Origin: Daphnia pulex
Taxonomy: Eukaryota > Arthropoda > Branchiopoda > Diplostraca > Daphniidae
NCBI RefSeq assembly: GCF_021134715.1
Contig: NC_060022.1
Location: 811,001-875,000, forward strand
Direction of reading: 5' to 3'
DNA length: 64,000 nucleotides
Below the pieces are notes generated by a model. That model searched no databases and was not told where the DNA came from. It was given only the letters and a program-made list of their open reading frames with translations. A program made the position numbers and the translations under genes. Numbering within the stretch: the first letter of the stretch is position 1; every line of letters starts with the position of its first letter. Shown here in pieces: positions 1-12,950 of the stretch.

Positions 1-1057
1 GATTGCGGATTTTTTCTTCTTCGGGAAGGGGGTGGGAGGCACTCAACTTGTACGTGCTGTTGCTGCTGCTGCCCAGCAGAGAGTAAATAAATTTGAATTT
101 GTAACGCCAGACAATCGCCTTCAGGAGAAAGAAAAAGAGAAAAAAGGATTTTGAATTTATTATCGATTGCAATGTCAAAGGCGATAGAACTTGTTTTCTT
201 TCCCAGAAAACTCGTTGCTGGACTTTTTGGAGACGACGACGGACGACGGACGACAATGTGTCGCACAAAATCTAGCATGTTTTTCTTTGATTTTATTTTT
301 ATTTTTAATTTGGCCGGCGCCTCTCACTTTGAACATTTCCAGTTTTTTTCAAGGTTTTCCATCCGTCCGTCCGTCCATCCGTCCGTCCGCTTTTTGTGTC
401 TATTTTGTGGTGGGTAATATATAATGTATCTTTCGTCTTCGTCAATCTTGACCGTCTTTGTCTAATTGCCGAGTGATGTTGACCATGGCCAGCTGACTGA
501 TTACTCCGGTTAGAACCCGTTGCTTCCATTTGGGAATAAATTTTTTCGCTTGACTTTATTTTCTTTATCCTTTTTTTTCCCTTTTGGGTTTTTCTCGTTT
601 GTCCCTCACTTTCTTCGAATCCATTTAGCCTTGCTCTTGGCCGTCTCAAAGTGTTGACTTGAAGCTCTCGGCTTGGCTGGACACGCCAACCCGGTGGCGC
701 CCCTTCGCCATTCGCCAACCGTCTTGTTGTTGACTTGTTGTTGTTGCTGGCCTTTGCTCGGGTCCTTATCGCCTTTCCCTCTCGTCTCTCTCTTTTACCA
801 CTTTGAGATTTTGTCCGCATCATTAAAACAATTGCAATTCCTGTCCATCTGCCCAGAGCTCTGCTGCAATAGCACCAATCACTTTGGCTACTGTTGGGTT
901 CAACTGGACAAGTTCCAGTTGACTCGACAGTTTTTTCAACTATTTTTCGTGTTTGTTATCTGATTATTACCGGTCGTTTGTGCTGGAAAACTAAAAAGAA
1001 AAAAAACCAAATGAGATTAAGGTTATTCTTGATTCAATTAGGGTTATTACCGTCAAG
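1..1057 (+). other. Intron of the TTC28-like gene, upstream of the first exon seen
   Basis: No convincing exon is visible here. The sequence is T-rich with a CCGTCCGT/CCATCCGT simple repeat around 358-390. The acceptor ending at 1057 (CGTCAAG) opens an exon that needs one base from an upstream donor. TTC28 family proteins have an N-terminal TPR block before this point that is absent here, so earlier exons are presumably outside the window. Confidence 0.6.
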
Positions 1058-4000
1058 GAGTGGCCCTTCAATGTCTGGGCCGGCATTCCGATGCTTTGGC
1101 GGCCTTCAGCTCGGGACTGGCCCAGGATCCGAAATCCCTGCAGCTCTTGGCCGGCCTGGTGGAGGCGGCCATGAAATCGCCGCTGCGGTCCACCTTGGAA
1201 CCCACCTACAGGCAACTGCAGGCCATGCGGCTGGACAAGTCGCCGTTTGTCGTCATCTCGGTGATTGGCCAGGAATTGCTGGCCGCCGGACACTACAAGG
1301 CCGCCGTCGTCGTCCTGGAAGCCGCACTCCGCATCGGCACGTGTTCCCTCAAATTGCGCGGGTCCGTCTTCTCCGCACTGTCGTCCGCCTACTGGGCACT
1401 TTCCATGCTGGACCAGGTAAAATCATTTTTTCCATTTCTTTTTTTGATTTAAATTCATAAACTAAATAAATGTTGAATGTTATTAACTGTCCAGGCCATC
1501 AGCTACATGCAACAAGATTTGTCTGTGGCAAAGTCACTGGGCGACACGGTGGGCGAGTGCCGGGCCCACGGCAACCTGGGATCGGCCTATTTCAGCAAAG
1601 GCAACTTCAAGGAGGCGCTGACGTCGCACCGCTACCAGCTCGTCCTGGCCATGAAGTGCAAAGATAACCAAGCGGCCGCTCTGGCCTTGACTAGTCTAGG
1701 TATGTCGTAATCATCCATCATCATTGTTTTTCCCCTCTTCACCCAGTCCCGTCCAGGTTCACATTATCCATCCGTGATGAGCAATTACTCAGTCCCAGGC
1801 AGTCCAGGATACTAATCGCCATTTATTTCATTTTCGACCCTTTAGGTCACGTTTACACGGCCATCGGCGACTACCCGAACGCCCTGGCCAGTCACAAGCA
1901 GTGCCTGCAGCTGGTCAAGCAGCTGGGCGAGCGATTGCCCGAAGCCCGCGAGGTGGGCAACGTCGGGGCCGTCTACCTGGCCATGGGCGACTTTGACGCG
2001 GCCGTCGAGTGTCACATGGAACACTTGAGGATAGCCAAGCAGCTGGGCAACCGGGTCGAGGAAGCTCGAGCCTATTCCAACCTGGGCTCCTCCCACCACT
2101 TTCGGCGCAATTTCGAGCGGGCCATCACCTTCCACAATCACGTCCTCCACATCGCCCAGGAGCTCAACGACCGCAACATCGAGGCCAGGGCCTACGCCGG
2201 ACTGGGCCACGCGGCCCGCTGCATGTCCGACTACGGTCAAGCCAAGCGATGGCACGAGCGACAGCTGGACATGGCCCTGGCCACTCGCGACAAGGTGGCG
2301 GAAGGACGGGCCTGCTCCAACCTGGGCATCGTCTACCAGCTCCTGGGCGATCACGACGCGGCCCTCAAACTGCACCAGGCCCATTTGAACATTGCCCGGG
2401 TGCTGCAGGATCGGGCCGGAATGGGGCGGGCCTACGGCAACATTGGCAACGCCTACAGCGCCATGGGCTACTACGAGCAGGCCATCAAGTACCACAAACA
2501 GGAGCTGACCATCTCCAAGGAGGTGAACGACAGGAGCTCCGAGGCCTCGACGCACGGCAACCTGGCCGTGGCCTACCAGGCCCTCCACATGCACGACATG
2601 GCCATCCTGCACTACCACAGCCATTTGAACATTGCCCGCGAGCTCAAAGACACGGCCGGCGAGGCCTGCGCCCTCCTCAACCTGGGCAACTGCCACAGCT
2701 CGCGGGCGGAATTCGGCGCCGCCGTCACTTTTTACGAGCAGTACCTGATGCTCTCGCAGGAGCTCCAGGACGTGGAGGGAGAGGCCAAAGCCTGTCACTT
2801 TCTCGGCTACGCCCACTACTGCCTGGGCAACTTTAAGGAGGCCATCCGCTACTACGACCAGGATCTGGCCCTGGCCAAGGACTTGCAGGACAAGATGAAC
2901 ATGGGACGGGCCTACTGCAACCTGGGTCTCTCCCACCTGGCCCTGGGCAACATGGAAACGGCCCTCGAGTGCCAGCGCTACTTCCTCACCATCACGCACA
3001 TCACCAAGCACGCCGTGGGCAAGTTCCGCGCCCTGGGCAACATTGGCGACCTGATGCTGAAGATGAACCAGGCCGAGGAGGCCGTCAACATCTACCAGAA
3101 GCAGCTGCAGCTGGCCAAGCAGATGCGCGAGAAGGGCATGGAAGCGTCGTCGTACGCGGCCCTGGCCGTCGCCCACCGGCACATGGGCTACCAGGACAAG
3201 GCGCTCGGATGCTACACGCAGGAGCTGACGCTCAGGCAGGAAACGGGCGACGTCCGCGGCGAGTGCCGGGCTCACGGCCACTTGGCCAGCGTCCACATGG
3301 CCCTGGGCAACTACACGCACGCCATCAAGTGCTACGAGGAGCAACTGGATCGGGCCAAGGAGCTCAGGGACTCTACGATGGAAGCCCAGGCTCACGGTAT
3401 AATGACAAATTCTCATGTCCAGGTTGAAAAAACAAAAAAACAAATCAATTAATCATCAATTTGTTGGATCGTATTGTGTAGGTAACCTGGGAATCGCCCG
3501 GCTCAACATGGGTCATTACGAGGAAGCCATCGGCTATTTCGAACAGCAATTGGCCACATTGGCGCAGCTGTCGACTGCCACCGCCATGCTGGACAAGGGC
3601 AGGGCGTTCGGCAACCTGGGCGACTGTTACGACGCCCTGGGCGATTACGACGAGGCCATCAAGTGCCACGAACAGTGTCTGGCCATCGCTCTCAAGACCA
3701 AGAGCCTTCGTGACCAAGAGCACGCCTACCGGGGCCTGGGCCAGTCACACCGCTGCCTGGGCAATCTCCAGCAGGCTCTGGTCTGCTTCGAGAAGCGCCT
3801 GGTGGTGGCCCACGAGCTGGGCAACACGGCGGCCAAAGCCCAGGCCTACGGAGAGCTCGGCCAGCTGCACAGCGTCCTGGGAAACTTTGAGCAGGCCGTC
3901 TCTTGCCTGGAACACCAGATTTCTATCGCCCGCAAACTGAGCGACCGGCAAGTGGAGGCCGAAGCGGCCAGCGGCCTGGGCTGCGTCTACCAGCAGATGG

Positions 4001-7000
4001 GCGAGCACACCAAAGCGCTGCAGTACCACCAACTCGATCTTCGGCTGGCCGAAGAGACGGGCTCGTCGGGCGGACAGTGCCGGGCCTACGGCAACCTGGG
4101 AGCCACCCAGGAATCGCTGGGCCGGCTGGACGAAGCCGTCCACTGTCAGGAGCAGCACTTGAGCATGGCGGCTCAGATCAACGACAAGGTGGCCAAAACC
4201 AAAGCCTTTGCCAGTTTGGGCCGGCTTCACCACGGGTTGGGGAATCCCAGCCAGGCCGTTGCGTACCTCCAGCAGGGCCTGCAGATCTCGGAGGCCCTGA
4301 GTCTGCGCGAGGAAGAAGCCCGGATCCGTCACCGGTTGGGACTGGCCCTTTGGGGCTCGGGTGATCTGGACGGCACCCAGGTGCACATGGAACGAGCAGC
4401 CGGACTCCTAGAGGCCGTCAGGCGGGAAGCCCGGGGTAGTGCCGACTACCGGCTCTCACTCTTCGACCTGCAGACGGCCTGCTATCAAATCCTGCAGCGA
4501 GTCCTGGTCGATCTGGGCCGCTCTAGCGAGGCCTTGCTTGTCGCCGAGCGCGGACGGACCCGGGCCTTTGTCGACCTGCTCCTGGAGCGCCAGGGGGCGG
4601 CCACCAGCGACGCTGAAACACGTGGCAGTCACGGCCGCGTGGCCCTTTTCGACGACTCTCTGCCCACCAGCGTCGAGCAAATTATGGAAATCGTCAACAA
4701 GCAGAAAGCGTCCGTCCTCTACTACAGTCTGGCGGCCGGCTACCTCTACTGCTGGCTCATCGTTCCCACCAAAGGTGTGGTGGCCTTCCATCAAGCGGCC
4801 ATCAATCCGGACGGAGGAGTCAACGGCAACGGAAGAAGCGGAGAGTCGAGTTCCGATTCCGGCAGCGCCCGAGTGGCGTCGCCGGACGATGAGAACCAAG
4901 TGCAGAAAGGCGAGGGCAATTTGCTGGACCAGTACATCCAGGGCATTCGCGAGGCCCTGGGAGTCGAGTGGCAATCGACGGGCAACGGCGGCGGCGGTGG
5001 GCGGGAGGACAACAACGGCGACTTGGAGGATCTCTGGTCGCAGCATTTGGGCGAGCTGGGCGACAAATTGAATCAGGAAGGAGATCGTTCCGGCTTTTTG
5101 CGGATGGTCAACCGCTCGCACGCCTTCAACAGCAGCAACTACAGTTTGTCCAGCTTGTTCAGCCTGGGCAGCGTGTCCATCAACAGCGGGCAGAGTCAGC
5201 TGTCGTCCGTCTCCAGGCCGGGCAGTTTGCGCCACTCGCGGCGAAGCCTTTGGCAAGGGCCGGCCTGTCTCCGCTCCCTCTACGATCTGCTCCTGGCGCC
5301 CGTCGAGGATCGGCTGACCCAGTACGGGCAGTCGCCGCTCTCGGCCAGCTCTACCTCGCGGGAATTGGTCCTGGTGCTGGACGGCGACCTCTACCTGGTC
5401 CCGTTCGCCCTCCTCAAACCGCAGAGCAGCAACGACTACCTGTGCGAGCGGTTCAGTCTCATCGTCAGTCCGTCTCTGACGTCGCTGCGAACCGGGCAGA
5501 AGAGCGCCAGTCGCAGCAACAAGCTCCTGCAGATGCACCAGGCCCGTTCGCTGACGAGTCCGCTGACGGCCGTTTCGCTCTCGACCTACTCGTCGGCCAT
5601 GGGCGGCGGCGTCGAGTCGCTGGAACAGCAGCCGGCCACTTCGGCCCTGGTTATCGGCAACCCCAAGATGAGCCAGTCGGTGGTGGAGCAGTGGGGCTGG
5701 ACGGACATTCCCTACGCCGAGCAGGAGGCTCTCGTCGTGGCCGAAATGTTGCAGACGCCTTCGCTGCTGGCCGGAGCGGCGGCCACCAAGGACGCCGTCC
5801 TCCGTCACTTGTCGCAAGTCGAGTGCATCCACTTTGCCACTCACGTCTCGTGGAAAATGTCGGCCATCGTTTTGGCGCCGTCGATGGTGGACGGACTGGC
5901 CGCCAGCGACGGCGACGGGGCCAGCACGACGGGCAGCACTCGCCCGTCTCTCCACCAGCAAGACAACGACGACATCAAATCGGTGGCGTCGGGAGTGGCT
6001 CCGTCTTCGTCGGCCGCGACGGCCGACTTGCCGGCCTTGTCGGAATTCCTCCTGACGGCCGCCGACATCCTCAACCTGCGTCTCTGCGCCCGTCTGGTGG
6101 TGGTCAGTTCTGTCCACACTCGAGACCATCACGGCGTGGCCCATTCGGACGGAGTCGTCGGCTTGACTCGGGCCTTGCTGGCCGCCGGTGCCCAATCAGT
6201 TCTGGTTTCTCTATGGCCCGTCCCGGACACGGCCGTCAAGATTTTCATGAGAACTTTTTACTCTTCCCTCTTGCAGGTACCAATTTTGAATTGAATTGAA
6301 TTGATTTAACCGGATGAGGTAATTAATCTTTGATTTCTATAGGGAGCGAGGGCTAGCCGGGCGTTGTCGGAAGCCCAGCAGACTGTCCAGCACACGAAAC
6401 ACTTTGCCCACCCGGCCAATTGGGCCGGCTTCGTCTTGGTGGGAGCTGACGTGAGGCTGTCGAACAAAGTGGCTCTGATGGGCCAAGCGCTGACGGAACT
6501 GCTCAAGACGCCGGACAAGTGCCGGGACGCTTTGCGGGTAACTCTGCACTTGGTTGAAAAGTCGCTGCAGCGGATCCACCGCGGCTATCGCAACGCCATG
6601 TACACGACCCAGCGCAGCATTGAGAACAAGGTCGGCCCAGTCGGCGGCTGGAAGGAGCTGCTCATCTCGGTCGGGTTCCGATTCGAGCCGGCCGCCAACA
6701 ACATTCCGGCCTCCGTCTTTTTCCCGCAGAGCGATCCCGGCGAGCGACTGACTCAGTGCTCGGCCAGCCTCCAGGCTCTGCTGGGATTGACCACGCCTTC
6801 CCTGCTGGCCATCTCCAAATTGCTGGCTAGCTCGGAGGCTTCGACCGACGACATCACGGCCGTTCTGCGCAACGCCACCGTCCAGCTGGGACTGCGAGAC
6901 CTCGAGAGCGAAAGCGTCGACATTCCCGTTCCGGTCAAATTGTGGCGCCTGCCGGGCTGTCACGAATTGTTGGCCTCGCTCGGCTTCGATCTGATGGAGG

Positions 7001-9519
7001 TCGGACGCAACGAGGTGACGCTCAGGACGGGCAAGCTGGCCAACAAACGCAACATCCAGTTCGCCCTTCAGGCCCTGCTGGCCCTCTTTGGTAAGTCCCG
7101 CTCTGCGGAATTTTACATTCCATCCATCCATTCATCCATCCATCCATCCATCCGAAAGAGCGATTTATTAATTGGCCCGTTTCGGTTAGAAACTTTAGAT
7201 TCGCCCACCAGTTTATCGCTGGAATCGTCGAGTTCCGTCGAGAGTCTGACATCCGACGAGGAAGAAGAGGAGCAAGAACAGGACGGAGTGGCCGGCAATC
7301 AGCGCAACGTCGTCTCGAATCGATCGGGTCGATCGGCTCCGTCGATCGTTGGCGGCGGCGGCGGAGGAGGATCTGGCAACGCCAGCGGAGCCGGCCGAGT
7401 CGCAACGGGCAGCCATCAAACCTATTCCAGTTTGGTGTCTCGCCGGATGCCGCTGTCGGCCAGCGTCAAATCGGCTTTCAGCAGCTACGTCCGCAGCGGC
7501 TGCCGGGGCGAACCTGACGGGCGGACGGCCGTCGGAGGCGATTCCCGCGGCCGGGAAAGTGACGCCGCTTTTACTCCCAGTCCCGTCGATCCTGTACATC
7601 GCACAAGTAAAAAATGAAATGATTTGACTTTGAATAAGAACCTTCCGGCTAACTGGATAACTTTGATTACAGGCATGGGTCATAGGGGAGGACAAGGCGG
7701 AATCGCTGGTCTGTTGGCCGGCATGTCGAGCAGCGCTGGCAGTGATCGAGGAGTTCCGGTGCCCAGTCTGCGCATGTCGCTGACGTTGGCCCACCAGTCG
7801 AAAATCCGTTCCATGTACTGCTCGCGCCAGAGTTTGGCGTCGCAGGAGAACAGTTCGCCGGCCAGCGAGATGGGCACTCCATCCATGATGATGCCGAGCA
7901 ACAACCCGTCGCGCCCCGATTCCTCGTCCAGCACCACCAGCTCGGCCGACTGGGAGAGCGGCCTGTCGACCGTTCGCCGCCAGCCGCCCATTTCCACCTC
8001 GCTGGGCAAAGCTCCGTCGTCCAACAATCCGCGCAAAGTCGAAGACATTAGCGCCTTCAACGAGTCTCGGCTGAGACTGGACGCCAAAAGTTTCGGCCTC
8101 CACAGCAACAACAACCACAACAACAACAACAACACGATGGCCGACGCCCGATCGCGATCCCGTTTCAAGCCGCCCGGCGGATTTGCTGCCGGACTCAAAC
8201 GACAAATGGCCCTTCACCAATCGGTGGCCGACGACGGCGAGAATTCCGGCGGCAAGACGGGATCGGCCCGGTCTGGCTCGCTGGACACGCTCGACCGTTT
8301 GAGCGTCCGCAGCGAAGTGGCCAAAGCTCCGTCGGCATTCCCGGTGAGCGGGCCGGCCATGCAGCAGCGCCGCCGGCATCGGTCGGTGGAGCGACAGCTG
8401 GACGACGACACGGACTCGGTCGCATGCGACGCTGGCGACGCCGCCCCCGAACGTGATGTTGTGGCCCAGCAGGTGAACGAGCGTTTTTCGGCCGCCGTCT
8501 TCCATCACTCGAAGCCGGGCAAATTGGTGATGGCCAAAGCGGCCGCTGCGGCCACGACGAGGACCCTGCACAAGAGCGGCGCCACTCGCCCGTCTGTGAT
8601 GATGAGCCAGCGACCGGTCGATCACAATTGCCCGTCGGATCACGAAATGGACGCCTCGAGCGTCATTTACTCGCTGCGGCCCGGCGAGTCTGAACTGTCC
8701 AGTGGCGTCCAGCTGTCGCACAACGCCGGGTCGCGCAGCATCCAGGACCACATCATCGCGACGCAAATGAATCGACTCAACCGCGAAATGCCCATCTCGG
8801 ACGTCTACCACGAGCGCAACATGGGACTGGGTCTGGCCCCGCCCCTCTCGGAGCTGCTGGTCAACACCGGCGGCGGCGGCCCCAACGGCCCCAACTCGGC
8901 GGTGGCCGCCGCCGCCACGGGGTCCGGCCTCAGCGTCGCCTCATCCGAGGACGTTTTCAATTCCTTCGATCAAATTTCGCTGGCCGACACGGTGACGGAA
9001 CTGAGCAGCGACAAAGCCTCTGATCCGGCCGCCGCCGCTTCCAATCTGAAGAATCTGGGCTACGCCAAACGACCGCCTCCCCGGCCGGCCAAATTGCCTC
9101 AGCCGTTTGGCTCGTCGTGGGGCCCGTCGAGCGGGGCTTTCCACGCGACGGGACCGCGGCAGCAGCAGCACCAGCGCATCAGCGTGTTCGACACGTCGTC
9201 GCCCGAAGCGGAAATCTCGACCTCATCGTCGGCCAGCACCATGACTTTGCGTCACGGCATTTTGGACATGACGAGACGCGACGAAGCCGACGGCCGCTCC
9301 ATGACCGACTCCAACTACAGCGGCTACTCGCCGCACCGCAACCTCAAGCTGTCGACGGCCATGCCCATGCACCAGCAGCTGCAGCACTCGTCGGGCGGCG
9401 GCCGGCTGGCGGCCGATTCGTCGTCGTCGGCCATCAACAAGGAGAATAAAAGTCACACGATTCACGCGGTGGCCATCATCGAGTCGTCGTGCGACGCCAG
9501 AGCCAACGACGTGGCTTGA
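1058..9519 (+). CDS. TTC28: Tetratricopeptide repeat protein 28-like (TPR + CHAT), 5' partial
   Basis: Seven phase-consistent exons: 1058-1416, 1495-1699, 1846-3396, 3482-6276, 6343-7090, 7190-7606, 7673-9519. They encode about 2,640 residues ending in TGA. Roughly the first 1,000 residues are back-to-back TPR units of about 40 residues with the recurring pattern ALGNLG...A...H, as in vertebrate TTC28. A CHAT (caspase-like) domain follows in the second half of exon 4 and exon 5, with LVLDGDLYLVPFALLK near 5365, CIHFATH near 5824 and LVSLWPVPD near 6205. The last two exons are Ser-, Ala-, Gly- and Asn-rich and probably disordered, including a poly-Asn run near 8103-8134. Vertebrate TTC28 is linked to midbody and mitosis functions; that role here is inference. 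The N-terminus is missing from the window. The CHAT segment lacks an obvious catalytic cysteine. Confidence 0.93.
7113..7154. repeat. CATC tetranucleotide microsatellite in a TTC28 intron
   Basis: About ten imperfect copies of CATC lie between the donor at 7091 and the acceptor ending at 7189. The tract is intronic. Confidence 0.85.
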
Positions 9520-10890
9520 GAAAATTCAACAACAACAGTTGATTGGTTGATTGATAGACACGACTCACTCGACCAAATGAAAAAGAATTTAGAATCAAAG
9601 CTGGTGCCTTATTTTGCCAAATCAATTCCAATTGTCATTTGTAATTTTGTTTTTTTTTCCGCCCCGAATCGTCTTTTTAAAATGTTGTAGAAGATTTGAA
9701 GGTGTACATAGAGTTCCGTTGTTAACTCATTCAATTGCTGCCGACAAGTGTGATGGGCGAGGGTATGTGGTAATTATCATCGAACATGTTCGAGAATTCT
9801 GGGGAAAATAACAGATAATTTATTCTCTTTTGGGTGGGACCCTCGTGTGAAATATGATGCACCTTCGTCTGCTTGCGAGTTGTTTGTTGGCCATTGTATT
9901 TGATTTTGCTAAACTGTTTGCTGTGTGCGATTTCTAATGAGCGCTCTCGATATTATCCTGTTCCCCGTTTTATATGTGAATTGTCTTTTGAGTTACTACA
10001 TCAAAGTATTTGTATGTTTTATTGAATTTGGAATGTAGAACAAATGCCTTGCTATAATAGAAGACTTGTTTTTATTTAATGACGAAGCCGAGTTTGTGTT
10101 GACCGTTTATTCACATCTGGGAAACCAGATTTATTGCCGTTCCATCGGTGAACAATCCTTCTTTTCTAGCGACCGGATAAACGTCGTTTGCTATTTTTTA
10201 TTTTTTAAATGACACAACAATCATCTATAGCCTTTCTTCGAGAACTTATGCTAAAACACGCACGGTGGACGACAGGTAGACGACACTTCCACAAGGGAAA
10301 TGAACTAAATGGTTACAGCTAGATGTCGTTACCATCGCATTGTTTTCTTGTCACAGGGCGGAAAGTTCTGGCTGCTTCTTCCATGTTTCTTCGTTATTTT
10401 CTTGGTGTTTGTGAAATCAATTCTACACCATATCAAATGTAAGTTTCTTGACTGATTCTAGTGCCTCCATAGTTTGATTTGATACGCCTGTGTTGGTTCA
10501 ACTTGAACTTCTAGATTATGTGGCGCTGACTGTTTGATGATTCATAGTTGATTCACATAGAGTTGCAGGAAAACAATGAAATTCTCTTGCTACGTGCAAC
10601 TCGAGCTTTGATTTTTTTTTATGAAAACAAAATTGCCAACAACCCTTCGGGTACCTTGCTGACAGCACACGCAGTGGCGCAGGTAGCTGACATTATCTTA
10701 AGACCACAGTCTGTAAATACTGAGTTTTGAGACGTGCCAAATAGATGGCGTGTTGATTGTGTCAGTCATGGGCTAATGGCGGTTTGCTGTCAAAAGTTAC
10801 GCTATTTTTCTTCGAAAATAAACAAATACCAATGAATTCATAGGTAAATTCGAGTGATTTCGTCTCTAACTTGTCGGTGATGTGTTCTAT
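9520..10890 (+). other. TTC28 3' UTR and downstream intergenic DNA
   Basis: A+T-rich sequence with no supported gene. The first few hundred bases after the TGA at 9517 are presumably 3' UTR. No clear AATAAA was found near the stop, so the transcript end is not placed. Short open frames here show no protein-like character. Confidence 0.5.
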
Positions 10891-11775
10891 TCCGTGTACA
10901 TGTTGGATAACCTTAATGTTTCTCATCAACTTATAGGAGGAAACATGAAAGTGTCGTGGCCGCGCGTCGTGCAGCCTACCGTCAACTGTGTTGTTCAAAA
11001 TAATTGTATTCTACTGAATGTGCCATCGAAATGATACAGGTAATAACCAACACTAGCTTTTTTCATTTCATGTATTGCTGAAACATTTATTCTTCTCGTC
11101 TTTTATTAGGAGTCATAATTATCTGCTGTTTGTTTTGGATTTGCTAGATCACCAACCTCAGCATAGACCAATCTCTCATTTCTTCTTCTCGAGAGAAGAT
11201 TGGATAACTGATCAATGGTTTCATGTGTAAGTTCACTTATCATGTCACTGAACTTTTTCCGTTGCAGTTTAAAATGTATTTAAAGTATTGATCTCCACTC
11301 ACATCTATCTAATGTTTAAGAGACACTTTTGAGTATACTGATAATTGTTTATTCTTTTAGATCATAGACATCAGGCACATTGATGACACAAATTATTAAC
11401 AAGGTGACTTATTTTTCTTTTTTATTCACAGGTTCTTAACTCCAGGTTTCTAAATTTGCAGATTGGCAGACTTTATGAGAAGTCATGTCCTTTCAAGAAA
11501 GTCAACAAGGTCCCTTGTTTACTAACCTGTTGGCTGCTACCCTTGAATCTCCCTTTTTACTTTCTTAAGCGGGCCATCTTTATTTGAGGTATTGCTTATT
11601 CTGTCTCTAAAATTTTGTTTGAATATCATTGACATCCAAATAAATGTTCATTCTGCTTACAGGGTAATCCTTCGCTACTGATCATGGACATCATCCATTG
11701 GTGAAAACCGACGCGAGAATGCTGTAATTGAAGACTGATAAATTGTGTAGTTAGATTTAATTACAAGTGCATATC
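10891..11775 (+). ncRNA. Candidate multi-exon noncoding RNA
   Basis: Several short blocks are bounded by good splice signals on the + strand. Candidate exons end at 11039 (ACAG|GTAATA), then run 11110-11226 (TTATTAG| and |GTAAGT), 11361-11403 (CTTTTAG| and |GTGACT), 11432-11588 (TTCACAG| and |GTATTG) and from 11663 (CTTACAG|) to about 11775. No reading frame stays open across them; the longest is a 30-residue ATG frame from about 10944. This pattern fits a spliced long noncoding RNA. The 5' end is a guess and chance splice motifs cannot be excluded. Confidence 0.35.
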
Positions 11776-12055
11776 TGGGCTCCCTTCTTTTCTGTGGCCC
11801 CGTTTCCCTAACTAACCACTAACCAACGCCCGCCGGTGGTCACTCGCCCGCTGTGAAACCAGGAGGAGGGGAGGGCTCTGGTCGAACGGGGACTTGGAAG
11901 GCGCATGATCCGATGAAAACTTTTGGAGGGTCATGAGTCTAACCCGGAAGCCTAGTATGACTACATCTCCCCAGTAAAACTTGCCTCGTACTTCTCTCTT
12001 CTTCTCGGTCCAGATAAATATCTCTGGGGGCCGTAGACATATCCTATAACAGCAT

Positions 12056-12488
12056 GTGCGAGTTAAACAATGCAACCCACTACCCAATGAAACAAAAAGC
12101 CATGGTTTATTATTTGCGCAAATCTCCGTCAGTTAAGTTACAAATTTTTCTAATTCAACAACTCGTGTAGAATTTTGCATCTAGTCTATTAGTGCAAATC
12201 GCGATTCCATGTGTTTGGTAGTTAAGAAAATGGTTGTTTAAAAAACACACAATGGGGTGTTCTGAGTAGCCAAAAAAACTCACCATTGTTTGTTTTTTAA
12301 ACAACCATCTTCATACTACCAAACACATAGGATCGCTATTGGCACCAGTAGACTAGATGCAAAATTCGACAGAAGTTGATGAGTTTGAAAAATTTGTAAC
12401 TTGACTGACGCAGATTTCCGCAAAACCAGACCATCGCTTTTTGTCTCATTGCCGCAGCGGTGGTGGCGGGTTGCGTTTAATCTCGTGC
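12056..12488. repeat. Long inverted repeat, MITE-like (about 433 bp)
   Basis: The two halves are imperfect reverse complements over nearly their whole length. The outer ends are GTGCGAGTTAAAC on the left and GTTTAATCTCGTGC on the right. Further pairs include AGTTACAAATTTTT near 12135 with AAAAATTTGTAACT near 12390, and ATGGTTGTTTAAAAAACA near 12231 with TGTTTTTTAAACAACCAT near 12291. The loop is near 12262-12285. No transposase frame is present. It looks like a nonautonomous foldback or miniature inverted-repeat element. Weaker pairing may extend outward to about 12010 and 12530. Confidence 0.75.
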
Positions 12489-12950
12489 AGTAGTAAAACG
12501 TCTTGAACCGGACGCTGTGTTTATTGAATTTTTTGAACATTTTAAAAAGAAAATAAAAAATTGGTACATGCAATATATTTATTTTTATTTTTTACAGATA
12601 TTACATGGGTAAGGTTTAACATTGGTTTATAAGGTTAAGGGTATAAATTTAGGGGTTGTAGGTGTATGTTTGTGGGGTGTGAAGGTATATAAGTTTGTGG
12701 GGTTGGCAGATTAGTTGGTAGGGATATGTTGGGATATGTTTGTAGGGTTATAGATTAACTGAATTTTTATCCAAACTTGAAATATCCCTCCCCCACCTCC
12801 AACATCCTCCACTTTTCTTCCCCAACCCCAAAAACATGTTTATTATTTGTTTGACTTGAAACATCCCATATTTTTTTTTGTTGCCTCTTAACATATAAAC
12901 GGTAAACTGCATAGTCACGATGACAATTTTAAGAAATAATGATGCAACTT
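12489..12950. other. Intergenic A+T-rich sequence
   Basis: No gene supported. G- and T-rich sequence at about 12600-12770 carries repeated short phrases such as GGGATATGTT and TTTGTGGGGT, like degenerate simple sequence. Confidence 0.5.

Noticed and set aside
1842-3443. Long minus-strand open frame (533 codons) opposite the TPR exon
   Set aside because: It is the antisense of the G+C-rich TTC28 TPR exon, which has clear protein homology on the + strand; such mirror frames are expected there.
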